Positions 38,831 through 49,619 of a stretch of 64,000 nucleotides of DNA are shown piece after piece. Within the stretch, counting starts at the first letter, position 1. Every line of letters starts with the position of its first letter. Position numbers and translations under genes: made by a program. This stretch comes from Cacajao melanocephalus (lineage: Eukaryota > Chordata > Mammalia > Primates > Pitheciidae): the NCBI GenBank assembly GCA_963573385.1, contig CAUYLG010022041.1:1-64000 (forward strand), in the 5' to 3' direction. A model generated the notes under the pieces. It was given only the letters and a program-made list of their open reading frames with translations. It ran no database searches and had not been told where the DNA came from.

Positions 38831-39691
38831 AGTTAAAGATGGAAGAAATCAGAAAGAAATCAGAATATAGTTAATATCTCAAATGATTTTCAAAGTAAAC
38901 TTGTGACTATAGGGAATGAAGAACTCTAGGGACATGGTGACCTAATATGCAAAACATAGACATGAGAAGGCAGGGGTAATTTAGCAAAGGCTGTTTGTAA
39001 TGGCTGAACTGCAGGGTATATTTTAGCAGTGGGAGATGGGGTAGCTGGATCACGGAGGAACTTGTCAACAACATACTGAGGCATTTGGACTTGAGCTAGC
39101 ATGCCAGCATTTCTCAGACGTGGGTGAAAGGAAAGTAACTCTTATGACTTCCATTGTTCACTTCAGTTATTTATATCATATTCTTTCTTACATATATATA
39201 AAACATATATAAAACAAAGTACAAACTCCTTATATAGAAAGCTCTCACGTAACTAAAACAAACTTATAAGTTAAAAACAAATAGACTCTTACAACAGTTA
39301 GAATTCAAAGTTGAAGGTCTGCTACTTTTCTTTTTGATTAAGTTGCTGCTCTGAAATGAGCATGGCTTGGTGCAGTTTTTTTGACTTTTGTTTGCCCATA
39401 CTAATAGTAATGTGCACCGTGTTATAGCTTAATTCAGTCTTCACGTCTCTCCATTTTAACTATAGTGACACCTTTATTTGTTTATATACCATGCTGGGAT
39501 GACATTTGGGTCAAAGACATTAAGTTTCCCTGTTATTTTTTTTTTAATCTTTGCCACAACAGTAAACTAGCGTCACTGGTTGCGAATGAGACAGTTAACC
39601 CAACAGCTCTTTGGGTACTGAAATCTTGTGGCAGTGCTATGCCATCTTTATCATACAGAATGGGCTTATATTTATGTTTTGCATGGTCATT
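38831..39691. other. Unassigned DNA
   Basis: No repeat or gene recognised. Confidence 0.4.
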
Positions 39692-39707
39692 AAGAAATGT
39701 ATACTTT

Positions 39708-40013
39708 GGCCGGGCGTGGTGGCTCACGCCTGTAATCCCAGCACATTGGGAGGTCGAGGTGGGTGGATCACGAGGTCAAGAGATCGAGACCATCCTGGCC
39801 AACGTAGTGAAACCCCGTCTCTAATAAAATATAAAAATCAGCTGGGCATGGTGGCGCACGCCTGTGGTCCCAGATACTCAGGAGGCTGAGGCAGGAGAAT
39901 TGCTTGAACCTGGAGGCGGAGGTTGCAGTGAGCTGAGATCATGCCACTGCACTCCAGCCTGGCGCCTGGTGACAGAGCGAGACTCTGTTAAAAAAAAAAA
40001 AAAAAAAAAAAGA
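39708..40013 (+). mobile_element. Alu SINE (AluS-like), well preserved
   Basis: Starts ggccgggcgtggtggctcac. Both arms, about 21 A in the tail, and relatively many CpGs remain. A perfect 16-bp target duplication AAGAAATGTATACTTT flanks it (39692-39707 and 40014-40029). Near the right-arm end the text 'gcctggcgcctggtgaca' shows a small internal duplication of GCCTGG. Confidence 0.97.
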
Positions 40014-40234
40014 AAGAAATGTATACTTTGTCAATGCTTAAAGAAGTCCAGAAGCCCTGAGACCATGGCTATAAAAATATCTTTGAAAAATACTTCCAGA
40101 AACAATAAAGGGTGCACTGAAGGGCTGAAAGTAAGGAAGAAATACGTATAGATTTTCTTTGGGAAAATTCACTGGGAACAGATAGGAGACGGAACACAGT
40201 CTAGGCAAAAGATGATAAAAATGTGTAGCAGCCA

Positions 40235-40765
40235 TGGGAACAAAGAGGAAAAAACAAATTGGAAAGTGAGATAGGTATATAACTGACAGGACTTGGTCTC
40301 AAATTGGACGTGGGAGGTAAGGGAAATTGAAAATTCAAAGATGATTCTCCTATTTCTAGCATGGTTGCTTGGTTAGCAGGGGATGCCACTGGCAAATGGA
40401 GAGAATGTTAGGGATGGAGTAGGCTGTGGGAGGGAAAGAATGAGACTGGTTTTGGATATATTCCATCTGAAATGCAATAGCTGAGATAGAATAGACAATC
40501 AGAAATATGAGCCTGGAGCTTAGGGAAAGAAATTATGCCTTGGATTGATGATTGGTCATCAGTACATACCTGTGGTTGTCGTGGCTTTGGACTTGCATGG
40601 GATTCCTACAGTGAGAGCATCAGGAGTTAGAAGAAAGCCAAAGATGGCCTCCCAGGGGATAGTGACACTTTAGGTGGGCAGATGGAAGAAGAACAGCTCC
40701 AAGAGAGACTGATGAGGGCCTGAAAGATGAATAGACTCAGGAGAGCAGGCTGTCATTGGAGATAC
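40235..40765 (-). mobile_element. Old LINE relic, probably L2
   Basis: 'gacaggacttggtctcaaat', 'ggttttggatatattccatc', 'gagcctggagcttagggaaa' and 'aaagatggcctcccagggga' match the antisense of the L2-like 3' region also seen at 24860-26140 and 59250-60260. Confidence 0.55.
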
Positions 40766-41096
40766 TGCTGTGTCTTGCCTGCATCACTGTAGCAGCCTCA
40801 TAAATTATTATTCTGGTTTAGGTATTTCTGTTCCCAAATCCATTTCCATCTTTGTTGCCATAGTGTGCATTTTAAGACAGAACTGTTTATTCTTTGTAAT
40901 CTAGTATGTTTAAAGGATATTTATGCCTTTGCACTATTGTTTACCTTGTGGTCCTCTACAAATATCACATTTTCTGCCATGTATATGAAGGCAAACAGAT
41001 TAAATCAGGATAATATTTGCAATGGTAGATCCTTAGAAAAGAAGCATGGTTCTTTCCCTTTTACATGCTTTACATTTTTGAGTACCCCAGGGCTGG

Positions 41097-41203
41097 TCTA
41101 TCTATTACCCATATATCTATTATCTATCCATCCATCCATCTATTATCTATCAACTATCTATCTTTCCATCTGTCTGTCTATCCACCCATCATCTGTCATC
41201 ATC
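41097..41203. repeat. (TATC)/(CATC) degenerate tetranucleotide repeat
   Basis: Imperfect TATC, CATC and TGTC units, heavily interrupted. Confidence 0.85.
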
Positions 41204-41457
41204 TTGAGCTCTAAAATTTATATCCAGCTACCAACTTGCATTCTACACTTGGCTCATCAATAAACATCTCAACTTTGAATATCCTCATTCCCTGAACTGT
41301 TTTTCCCAAGTGGTGCCATCTGAGTAAGCCAAAATTGAGCAATAATCTTTTATTTTCTTATACTCTTACCTCCAACATTAAAACATCAGCTAATTCTTAA
41401 TAGCGTATCCTTAATTCAAATATGTATCTCCTCCAAGTCCCCATTAACTGTCACTTT

Positions 41458-41509
41458 GCTGTAACCTTGGTCAGAGTTCTTTAGAGAAACAGAACCAACA
41501 GAACTATGT

Positions 41510-41591
<82 letters not shown>

Positions 41592-41900
41592 TCATATATA
41601 TAATTAGGAATAGGTTGAATCTAAATCAAAAGGCAGGAGAAGATCAATGTCCTGTCTGGAACACAGTCAGGCAGAAAGACTGAATTCACACTTCCTCTGC
41701 TTTTTGTTCTATTCTGGCCTTCATTAGATTGGATGAGGCCCATCCACACTGGGGAGGGACATCTGCTTTACTCAGCCTGCTGATTCAGATGTTAATATCA
41801 TCAAGAAACATCCTCATATACACATGCAGAAATAATGTTGAACCAAATATCTGGGCATCTGGTAGTCCAGTCAAGTTGACACATAAAATTACCTATCACA
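41458..41900 (-). mobile_element. ERVL-type LTR (MLT2-like) with microsatellite
   Basis: The plus strand begins with an LTR edge (ggtcagagttctttagagaa) and ends gacacataaaattacctatc-aca. 'ggatgaggcccatccacact' and 'tttactcagcctgctgattc' lie between. It is the same family and orientation as 14907-15305. The left edge is approximate. Confidence 0.75.
41514..41590. repeat. Compound (TC)n(TG)n microsatellite
   Basis: About 36 bases of pure TC repeat pass directly into about 41 bases of pure TG repeat, within the MLT2-like LTR. Confidence 0.97.
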
Positions 41901-41987
41901 GATGATCCCCTACTCCTTTGTACTCACTGCCTTGCAGTCTAGTTTTCACATAGCTATATAAATTATATTTTAAAAAATGAACTCACA

Positions 41988-42365
41988 TGAAATAATCCCC
42001 CAACCTGAAACCCTCTAATAACTTCCCAGTGTCCGTTTAATAAAATCCAAACTCCTTGCCATGGTGTGTAAAACCCTGTATAAGATCTACCATCATTGCA
42101 AGTCCTGCTGCTCCCTGCGATCCAGCCAGATTTACTTTCCTCCTGTCCTTTCTGATATTCCATTTATTCCCCAGGTAGGCAAAGCACTTTGCTATCCTAG
42201 GACCTCCAATCTTCTATCTATCTCAGAGTTGAGCAGAACTGCTTTCTTCTCGTCATTCTAGTCTCAGCCCAAATATCACCTCTTGGGATACAGCTTCCCC
42301 ACAGCCATATCTGTAGCATCATTCTGGCCTTCATCTGTCACTCAGTTATGCTACCTTGTAACTCT
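41988..42365 (+). mobile_element. L2 LINE relic
   Basis: 'aaccctctaataacttccca', 'ataaaatccaaactccttgc', 'aagatctaccatcattgcaa' and 'cagcccaaatatcacctctt' follow the L2 3' region on the plus strand. Confidence 0.75.
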
Positions 42366-42439
42366 ATATACCATGGAAGGTTAGAGAAGGGAACCTTCCC
42401 ACCAGCTGGGAAGTCTGGAGAGCAACAGAAAGATGTGAA

Positions 42440-42650
42440 TATCTGAACATGTCAAATCTGAACTTCAAGTTAAACTCTGCCTCTTACCAATGTGCCTAGT
42501 TATGAAACATACTTGAATCTTAGTCTTCTCACCTAAGACAAGGAAATGATTATCTCACAGCTGTAGTGAGAAGTAAAAGCAAACACGAAAAACATGCCAC
42601 ATGGCTGAGATCCTAACACATGATAATGGCTTACAAAATATAATTCCCTT
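42440..42650 (+). mobile_element. MIR SINE, diverged
   Basis: 'ttaaactctgcctcttacca', 'cttagtcttctcacctaaga' and 'aaggaaatgattatctcaca' follow MIR order. Confidence 0.65.
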
Positions 42651-43119
42651 TCCGTCACCCTCATTCCTACTCCTTTTCTATTTTTATTTTTTTTGTGGGA
42701 AATTGTTTAGAATACAATATGTTAGACAAAAGAGATTGTGGCTTATATCCTGAATTTGTCTCACTTTCCAATTTTTATAATTTAAAAATTAACTAAATAT
42801 ACTGGAAAGTCACCAAGGAAAGTTTTTAAAAAAACTCACTCACTGAACCCATCCCAAGGTGTTCTACTGATAGCCTCTGTCAACTCTTGGCAAGAGACTG
42901 CAGCATTCATGAACCTGGAGTTATTCAAGAAAATATTGGAGCAACCTCTGCAAGGAGATATTCTTCAGATTCCACAGAAGCGTGTTGCATTAACTCTTTG
43001 TTTCAGTCCTGTCCTGACCTTGCAATTCTATAAACACAATCCTAAGCCACCTATAGACTCTGTGTTTAGACTGACTTGGCCTCACTCAGCACCATTTGTG
43101 TATGTTGAATGAGATGTCA
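42651..43119. other. Unassigned DNA
   Basis: No repeat or gene recognised. Confidence 0.4.
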
Positions 43120-43357
43120 CCAGACCAGAGCCTGCAGGCCAAATTTGGCTGTCAACCTGCTTGTGTAAATAAAGGGTGTTTTTTTTGTTTGTTTGTTTGT
43201 TTTTTTTTTTTTGGAAAGCAGCCACACTTATTTATTTACATATTGTTCAAAGCTTCTTTCACACTAAAAGGGCAGAACGGAGTTGTTGCAACAGAGACCA
43301 AATGATCAGAAAAGCCTAGAATATTTACTGTTTGGTCCTTTACAGTAAAAGTTCCCA
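43120..43357 (-). mobile_element. MER5A-type hAT-Charlie DNA transposon relic
   Basis: 'gcaggccaaatttggctgtc', 'tgtaaataaag', 'caacagagaccaaatgatca', 'aaagcctagaatatttactg' and 'cctttacagtaaaag' follow the MER5A consensus order. The middle is expanded by (GTTT)n plus a poly(T) run (43171-43213), which makes it longer than the usual ~190 bp. It is non-autonomous with no coding capacity. Confidence 0.8.
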
Positions 43358-43379
43358 GACACCTGTGTTATAATTGTCC

Positions 43380-43510
43380 AATCCCTTTTATTGCCATCTT
43401 TTTATTGACAAAGCACATGTTGAGGACTTATTAAATGCCATTCCCTGGGCGGTATACTGAGAGTAGACTAGGGAACCAAGGAAGCTGCTATTCTCAGGGA
43501 GTCCACAGTC
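43380..43510 (+). mobile_element. Possible ancient SINE/LINE scrap
   Basis: 'tgttgaggacttattaaatg' and 'tctcagggagtccacagtct' fit the widespread ancient 'attgagcacctactatgtgc ... cagtctag' theme. Weak. Confidence 0.4.
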
Positions 43511-43514
43511 TACG

Positions 43515-43841
43515 TTGATAATTCCTAACCAACTGGTGGAGAAAAACAATTCTTGCCCACTTTCTCCCACTGATCTCTGCCCAGAGGATACTGTTAAGGA
43601 AAGTAACGATAAAAAGAAGATGCTTCATATACAAGACTTTCCCCCTACACCTAAAGTTTGTTCTGATTCAAATCCCCCTGGTATGGATGTTTCCATGGTG
43701 GAAATAAGTCTTATGGGAAAGGAAAATACCCTCTCGCTCTCCCCAGATTTTTGGCTTCAGCATGACTCTTTGTTCTCTGAGCTAGATTATGCTTTGAGAT
43801 TTCCAAGACATTTCTTGCTAAAGTCAATCTGCCCACTGTAA
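43515..43841 (+). CDS. Open stretch of 108 codons, doubtful
   Basis: Starts MIIPNQLVEKNNSC and ends RFPRHFLLKSICPL before TAA. The middle (DFPPTPKVCSDSNPPGMD) is polar and protein-like. There is no Kozak context that convinces, no promoter, and no family I recognise. It follows a repeat scrap. It could be a fragment of a processed pseudogene or chance. Confidence 0.15.
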   Translation: MIIPNQLVEKNNSCPLSPTDLCPEDTVKESNDKKKMLHIQDFPPTPKVCSDSNPPGMDVSMVEISLMGKENTLSLSPDFWLQHDSLFSELDYALRFPRHFLLKSICPL

Positions 43842-45225
43842 TTTTTTAAAGTTTCCTCTTTCCCTGAAAGCTTTCATATTTTATTACAATGTCTCTAAGT
43901 TATATTGTGTTTCAAATGTTGCTCATAAACTCCTTGACATATGTAAAGTGTTCACTTTTTGTTCAAATATAATATCAGCATACCAGAGATTACAAGTAAA
44001 AAATAGTAATTGGAACATGGGTGCACAGGGAACTGAGTTCAAACAGTTTTTTCCCTAGTTGACAAGATGCGCATGAATGTTACATATCATGCAAATGAGG
44101 CTGAAGTTGGAGAACATGCTTGTTCTTTTGTTTGCACTAAAAGACGCAGCAGAAGAGGATGTGTTGATAGATCAGCTCAACCCTCCACAAAACAAATAAT
44201 TTGTGTGCTTTGAAATAATTCAGTTTGTGACACTAAAAAACAACAAATAAACAATGACATGAGTTCTTGTTATTTTCCAACTACTTCTCAGGAATCTCCA
44301 CACCTTGAGTTTTATAGCAACAAACAAGAATTTAGACTCTTAAAAAAATTTTAACTTGGTTTATTACTCAATTTATTTGTGAATGCAATTTTTGATGCAA
44401 ATAGAAAAATTAATGAAGTTGTATTTAAGATAAGGTGCATTTTATGTTTGCATTTACTAATCAAAATGTGAAAAGTCTTTTAGAAATTTAAAATATGAGG
44501 ATATTATCTGTCTTCTTTGTAAAATCAGACTCTATTTTCTCTTTTGAACAAAAAAGTTTAGAGAAATTTTTTACATCTCTTCATTTTCCCTTGAAATATT
44601 TTAGCTTTTTTTTTTTTTTTTTTTTTTTTACAATTCAAGTTTCTAATGCATAGAACACTAAATTAACTTTAATATCCATCTCTGCTCTAATGTTCTACAG
44701 TCCAGGAAAAAAAAAACACCCTCAATTTTGCACAGATTTTTAAAAGGGGACAGGGTGGTATCAGAGTGAAACCCACATTTCCCACCTCCTTTGAGTCTGT
44801 GTGTTTACCATTTTTCTTCTCTGATTTTTTTGAACTCAGATGTTTCCCTTTCTCTTTCCTTCTTGAGGTCTGTACTGTTGAACCAGCCTTACCAAGTGAT
44901 GTATGACTCCGTTTTTCTTGGTCAGGGGTTCTTCACTGGCTGCATGGCAACTTCTCAGGCCTTGCCTCATCACAGAGCCCCCAGGGAGCCTGGGTTTGGT
45001 GCCCAGGCCCTGGGAGGTGTGAATCTCAGGGAGCTCCTTTCCTCTTCTCTTGGGTTAATCTCCTCCAGATCTTTCCACAGCTCCTTAAGTCCCACCCTCC
45101 TCACTGCAGTGATCATCTTAGAATCAGAAGATAGATAGCTTTTATCTGTGGCCCCTTGCCATTCATATATCCATTTTCTATTTCTTACCTGTCTTTCAGA
45201 CTGGGGATTAATTATTGTGCTGATG
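43842..45225. other. Unassigned DNA with a 24-base poly(T)
   Basis: The poly(T) at 44606-44629 could be the tail of a very short minus-strand retroinsertion, but no element body follows. No gene recognised. Confidence 0.4.
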
Positions 45226-45227
45226 CT

Positions 45228-45465
45228 AAAAATAATGATGGCAAGAGAGGCTATCCTCTATGGAGCGTGTACTGTGTCCCAGCCACTGTGACAAATCGTT
45301 GACATTCAGAAAGCTCTTTTAACCTCTCATCTCCCATCAAGATGGATATTATTAGGCCAATTTAGAGTTACAGAAACCGAGGTTCAGTGAAGCATTATTT
45401 GAAACCTGCCTGTGAAGCTGAGTTCAGAGCCTAGATCTATGTCAGTTCCCAGCTTATTTACTTGG
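45228..45465 (+). mobile_element. MIR/L2-like relic
   Basis: 'tatggagcgtgtactgtgtc', 'ttaacctctcatctcccatc', 'ttacagaaaccgaggttcag' and 'ctgagttcagagcctagatc' follow the ancient theme closely. Confidence 0.65.
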
Positions 45466-48400
45466 TACTGTGCCTTACAACTTCATATTCCTATTTTATT
45501 CCTTTCTTTCAACACATTCATGAATGTTCTGATTTCAAATCTGCCCCTCTGGTACCTGCTGTGCATGTCTATTTCCTTTCTGTAAGGAAATCTCAGCATC
45601 TGTCTCTTCATGCTCTCTCTTATTTTATTTAAAAATACCCCACTGAAGGATGCATTACTTCATGTGTATTCGTGGTCCTTTCCACGACTGTCCTCACTGA
45701 ATAATTATTATAAACCTTTTAGTTAACTAAGCTGTTTTGGGCATGGATGGAAATAAGCATGCAAAATGTATTTGTCAATTCCTGGATGGACAGACAAGGC
45801 TTTTCCACATGAAATATAAACTAAAGACATAGAGGAAGATTTGCTCTAAGATATGTGGGAATTTACATCTAATCCAATATAAAGGAGGTTTCTTGATTTT
45901 CAACCTTAAATTACCTGCTTTATTTAATTTTGTTTTTTCTTTAATCTTCTGATGCTTCACTTCTCTGACACCTTTTCCTCCCTTTGAATCATTCATCTTG
46001 GCTGTTTCCTCTTCGCTTTTTTCTGTTGTGATCTCCCAAAGCTTTGTTCTGAGTTAGTTCGTCTCCTTTTTCATTATTTTCCTTTGCTATATTACAGCTT
46101 TTAAGTAGTTTACATCCATTTTCCCTAATCCTCAAATACAACACTCCTTTTATGGATAAGGAGAGACTTTTACAAATTAATTAAGAAACTCAAGGACTTT
46201 CTCACCGCTGCTGTTGAAATGGGTGGGGCTGAGCTTCAGTCTACCCTGTGATCGTTCTTCATTGCCACGTTGGTTTAAAAAAGTTTTCTTTATGTACTAA
46301 TTACTTTGTCTGGCTTAATGACACATTGAGAGTATTCCAAATGAATTATGTTGGAAGTAGTTTGGTTTGATGATTGCATTTAGAGAGATGAAAGATAAAA
46401 CTGGGGTCTGGAAGCCAGTGAGGTGATTGTGAAACTGCTGGAGTGTTATTCTAAAGAAGCAACTTTCTTAATTTCTACATTATCTGGGGGATCTGTTGCT
46501 ATGACCTCCAGCAGAGCCTTCTAACTGTTATTAACAATTACTTTTCCAATTTTGTTTTAAAGCAGTAGAGAATGGATCTTTCTTTTTAAGCTTCTCTTAA
46601 TGCAGGCCCAATCATAAAATTGTCTAAAGGAAAAGGAAGGATCAGGCAGATGTGCAACCCTTTTCCTCTCCACATCAGGCAAAGATCATAGTCAGTTAGA
46701 AAATTCTTTTTGTTTCATTCTATTCTCTGGGTCATCTGGCAGTTAGCAACCCTGTGGGTCGGTGGGGGAAGAAAGAGCAGGAGGAAAAATGCTTTGTCCC
46801 CTCTTTCTATAAATTTAAGCCCATTTCCTCTTGTCCTTTCTCAGGGGTAAGCTTATATTTCCATTTTAAATATGAGCTCCCAAAGGGTATTAACCATGTC
46901 ATTTTTACTTAACTGCATTTTATTTTTTTCCAGTGTGATGCTGTGTTCACACAACTGATCTATAGTTGTATAAAGAAAATGATGAAAACTGCATTCCAGT
47001 GACTATAAGCTAATATTTTATAGGCCACTGTAATGAAAGTTTTGATCACGATTGTAAATCATGCCTAGAACATACGTTACTTAGGGTCTGTATTAACCAT
47101 ATTATGAATATATCATAAAACACTGGGCATTTTGATTTGAACTCTTCTAATTAAGGTTTTGTGATAATTAGCCAAAGCAGAATAATATTTACCTCTGCAC
47201 TCTGCATAGAATGAGAACATTTATAGCTAAGAAATGGATGACATAAACAAAGGCATGGGGCACGTTTCACTTCTTTGTGCAGTTTTGTAGAAGTGGATTA
47301 TGATGTTGTTATAGATTTTACAGAATGATTTTATAGAAGTGAATTATAATGTTGTGATGGATTACAATTTTGTAAACTCATGATAAGCCACACGTATATT
47401 TTAAAACATGGAAAATTTCAGCTTGAATTTGGATTCTAAAGTCATATTTATAACACATGAAAGTAAGTAAAACATATTTCCTTGTTATTTACTTGTTACA
47501 AAAACACTAATACAAAACCACCTTGCTATGATTCTGGGCAAATTAGTAAAATTATACATATTACTAATTGTTTTTAAATTGTTTTATCTTTGTTTTCTTT
47601 CTTTCTTCCTTTATGGTTCTTTTTTCCCCCCTTTTCTTACACAAGGAATTACAAACAAAATATATTTTAATGTATTAGGTGGTTTCCTTTTGCAAAGCTG
47701 TGAATCTAGATCATGGGGCACATTTGGGCTTACGTTTTTATGTACAGATCTTCTGTGTTTGAGGAAAGCATTTTATTTCTTTTTCTATGAACTTTCAAAT
47801 GGCAGGCAATTCATTTTGGTTTCCTGTCATAGCTCAGTGGAAGATAGCTTTTGCTCTGGTTTAGGGATCTCTATTTTCCAAACCCTGGGAGGTTAAAAAG
47901 TTACCTTCACTGATTAACAGAGAAATGAGTAAATGTGTGCCTGGAGAGCTATCAGCTTGGAGAGATGGGGTGCTGAGGTTATGTACATTTTAAATGAATT
48001 CTGATTTTATTAAATTCATTTGCATAATTTGAAGAATGCATGCGGGTTGCATAAAATACTTCTTTAGGATTGCTCATCTTCATAATTTCTGCAATTTTGT
48101 GTCTATGAATGTTTAATAGATTTTTCCCTGTTTTTCTCTCCTGCCCTACTCCTTTTTAATTGATAGTTCTAATCCATTTGTACTAAGTTTAGCCTCAGGA
48201 GATAAAAATAGCAGGAAATGCCCAGACGCCCTCTTCTGGGAAGATTCTCGGGAGAGACTGATCTGCTTTTCAGGAAAATAACTGGTTTTCTCTTTGCTTG
48301 CTATCAGTAACGACTGACTGTGCACCTTTACAAGAAGGTCAGCCCAACTGGCGAGCTTATTTCATTGAATAATGGGGACTAGGCAACCTGAAGCACTCCA

Positions 48401-48890
48401 GTGGCAGCATTCTTATAAGGCTGGAAATTGGAAACACAGTGTATAACCCCTTAAAACCCTCTTTCTGACCAAATCTTGCCTTTTCCTAATTGTATTTGAT
48501 TTTCGTGTACCAAGAAATTTGAGCTGCTACAGAGAGGATTATCCTATACAATAGAAAACTCTAAAAGGAATTAAACCAAATGTAGGCAGCAAAGTCAACA
48601 AGGAACTGCAAAGTAACTAGTGTTGACTGATGCCCATCAGGGAAGCTTGGATTGAGACTTGCTCTTTATGTCAAACCACAAGATGGTTTTCAGTTTTCCC
48701 ACACCCACGCCTCCCTGAGAAACTCTTCAACTGGCCAAAAAATTTTGATTGTTAATTCTCCTTGCAACATACATTATATACCACCTGAACCTCACAGGAG
48801 TAATGCTATGCTCTGTATACTAATTAAACTAAGGTTCATAGTTATTTTAATATTTCAACAGTCTAGCTATCTATAGACACAGCACAAGCC
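45466..48890. other. Unassigned, mostly unique DNA
   Basis: About 3.4 kb. A faint MIR/L2 scrap lies at 46095-46255. A two-copy tandem repeat is at 47283-47374 (listed apart). An octamer ATTTGCAT is at 48018-48025. The 122-codon stretch 47528-47896 is hydrophobic and Phe-rich, as expected from T-rich DNA. Confidence 0.4.
47283..47374. repeat. Two-copy tandem repeat, 46-bp period
   Basis: ttttgtagaagtggattatg and ttttatagaagtgaattata begin the two copies, which continue with similar text (atgttgtta/atgttgtga). Confidence 0.75.
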
Positions 48891-48894
48891 TTGA

Positions 48895-49012
48895 AGTTGA
48901 GAAAGTATAGCCTGACTTAATGCTCTATCATTTACTGGCAGTGGGTGAAGGAGAGTCATTGGGTGCCCTAGTTTCATTATTCATGCAATGGAGTTAATAA
49001 TAGTGACGATAA
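48895..49012 (+). mobile_element. MIR SINE fragment
   Basis: 'ctctatcatttactggcagt', 'cctagtttcattattcatgc' and 'atggagttaataatagtgac' follow MIR order. The following Alu fragment interrupts its 3' part. Confidence 0.65.
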
Positions 49013-49014
49013 TA

Positions 49015-49085
49015 AGCCAGGTGCTGTGGCCCACACCTGTAATCCCAGCAAGTTAGGAGGCTGAGGGGGGTGGATCACCTGAGGT
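49015..49085 (+). mobile_element. Alu fragment, 5' 71 bases only
   Basis: gccaggtgctgtggcccaca to tggatcacctgaggt is the Alu 5' end, then Alu identity stops abruptly. No poly(A). This is 3' truncation, which is not the usual 5' truncation. Confidence 0.9.
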
Positions 49086-49248
49086 GCACATCTTCACAGT
49101 CACATTCTCTGCAAGCTGTAGCACGATGCCCATGACAGTTGCATGTTCTGTTGTTCCCTCCTATCAGTGTGCAAGTTCTACTCCTCTATGGCTAATTTCT
49201 GGCTTATCTGAAGATAGCAATGATTGCATGAGTTGTTGAAAACAGTCT

Positions 49249-49619
49249 TGCCTTTGTCCATTCTCACGCTGCCAATAAAGACATTGCCAAGACTGGGTAA
49301 TTTATAAAGAAAAGAGGGTTAATTGATTCACAGTTCAGCATGGCTGGGGGACTTCAGGAATCTTACAATAACGGTGGAAGGAGAAGCAAAAACATCCTTC
49401 TTTACATGGCAGCAGCAAAGAGAAGTGCCAAGCAAAATGGGGAAAAAGCCCCTAATAAAACCATCAGATCTCATGAAAAGTCTCTCGCTATCATCCGAAC
49501 AGTATGAGAAAAATTGCCCCCATGACTTAATTATCTCCACCTGGTCCCATCCTTGACACGTGGGAATTATTACAATTCAGGGTGAGACTTAGGTGGGGAC
49601 ACAGAGCCAAACCATATCA
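49249..49619 (-). repeat. MaLR 3' LTR (left copy)
   Basis: 371 bp, from tgcctttgtccattctcacg to aaaccatatca. Its outer edge has drifted from the usual TGTATTAGTCC, and the partner LTR keeps that text. Confidence 0.88.

Noticed and set aside
39465..39889. Plus-strand ORFs of 119 and 92 codons
   Set aside because: Most of their length is Alu (for example [20 protein letters not shown]), a standard Alu translation.
44606..44629. 24-base poly(T) as the tail of a retrotransposed gene copy
   Set aside because: No element or gene body and no target duplication could be seen next to it.
47528..47896. 122-codon plus-strand ORF
   Set aside because: Phe/Leu/Ser-rich composition follows from T-rich DNA. 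No family, promoter or splice context.
48018..48025. Octamer ATTTGCAT as an enhancer site
   Set aside because: A single 8-mer is expected often by chance in AT-rich DNA. No supporting cluster.
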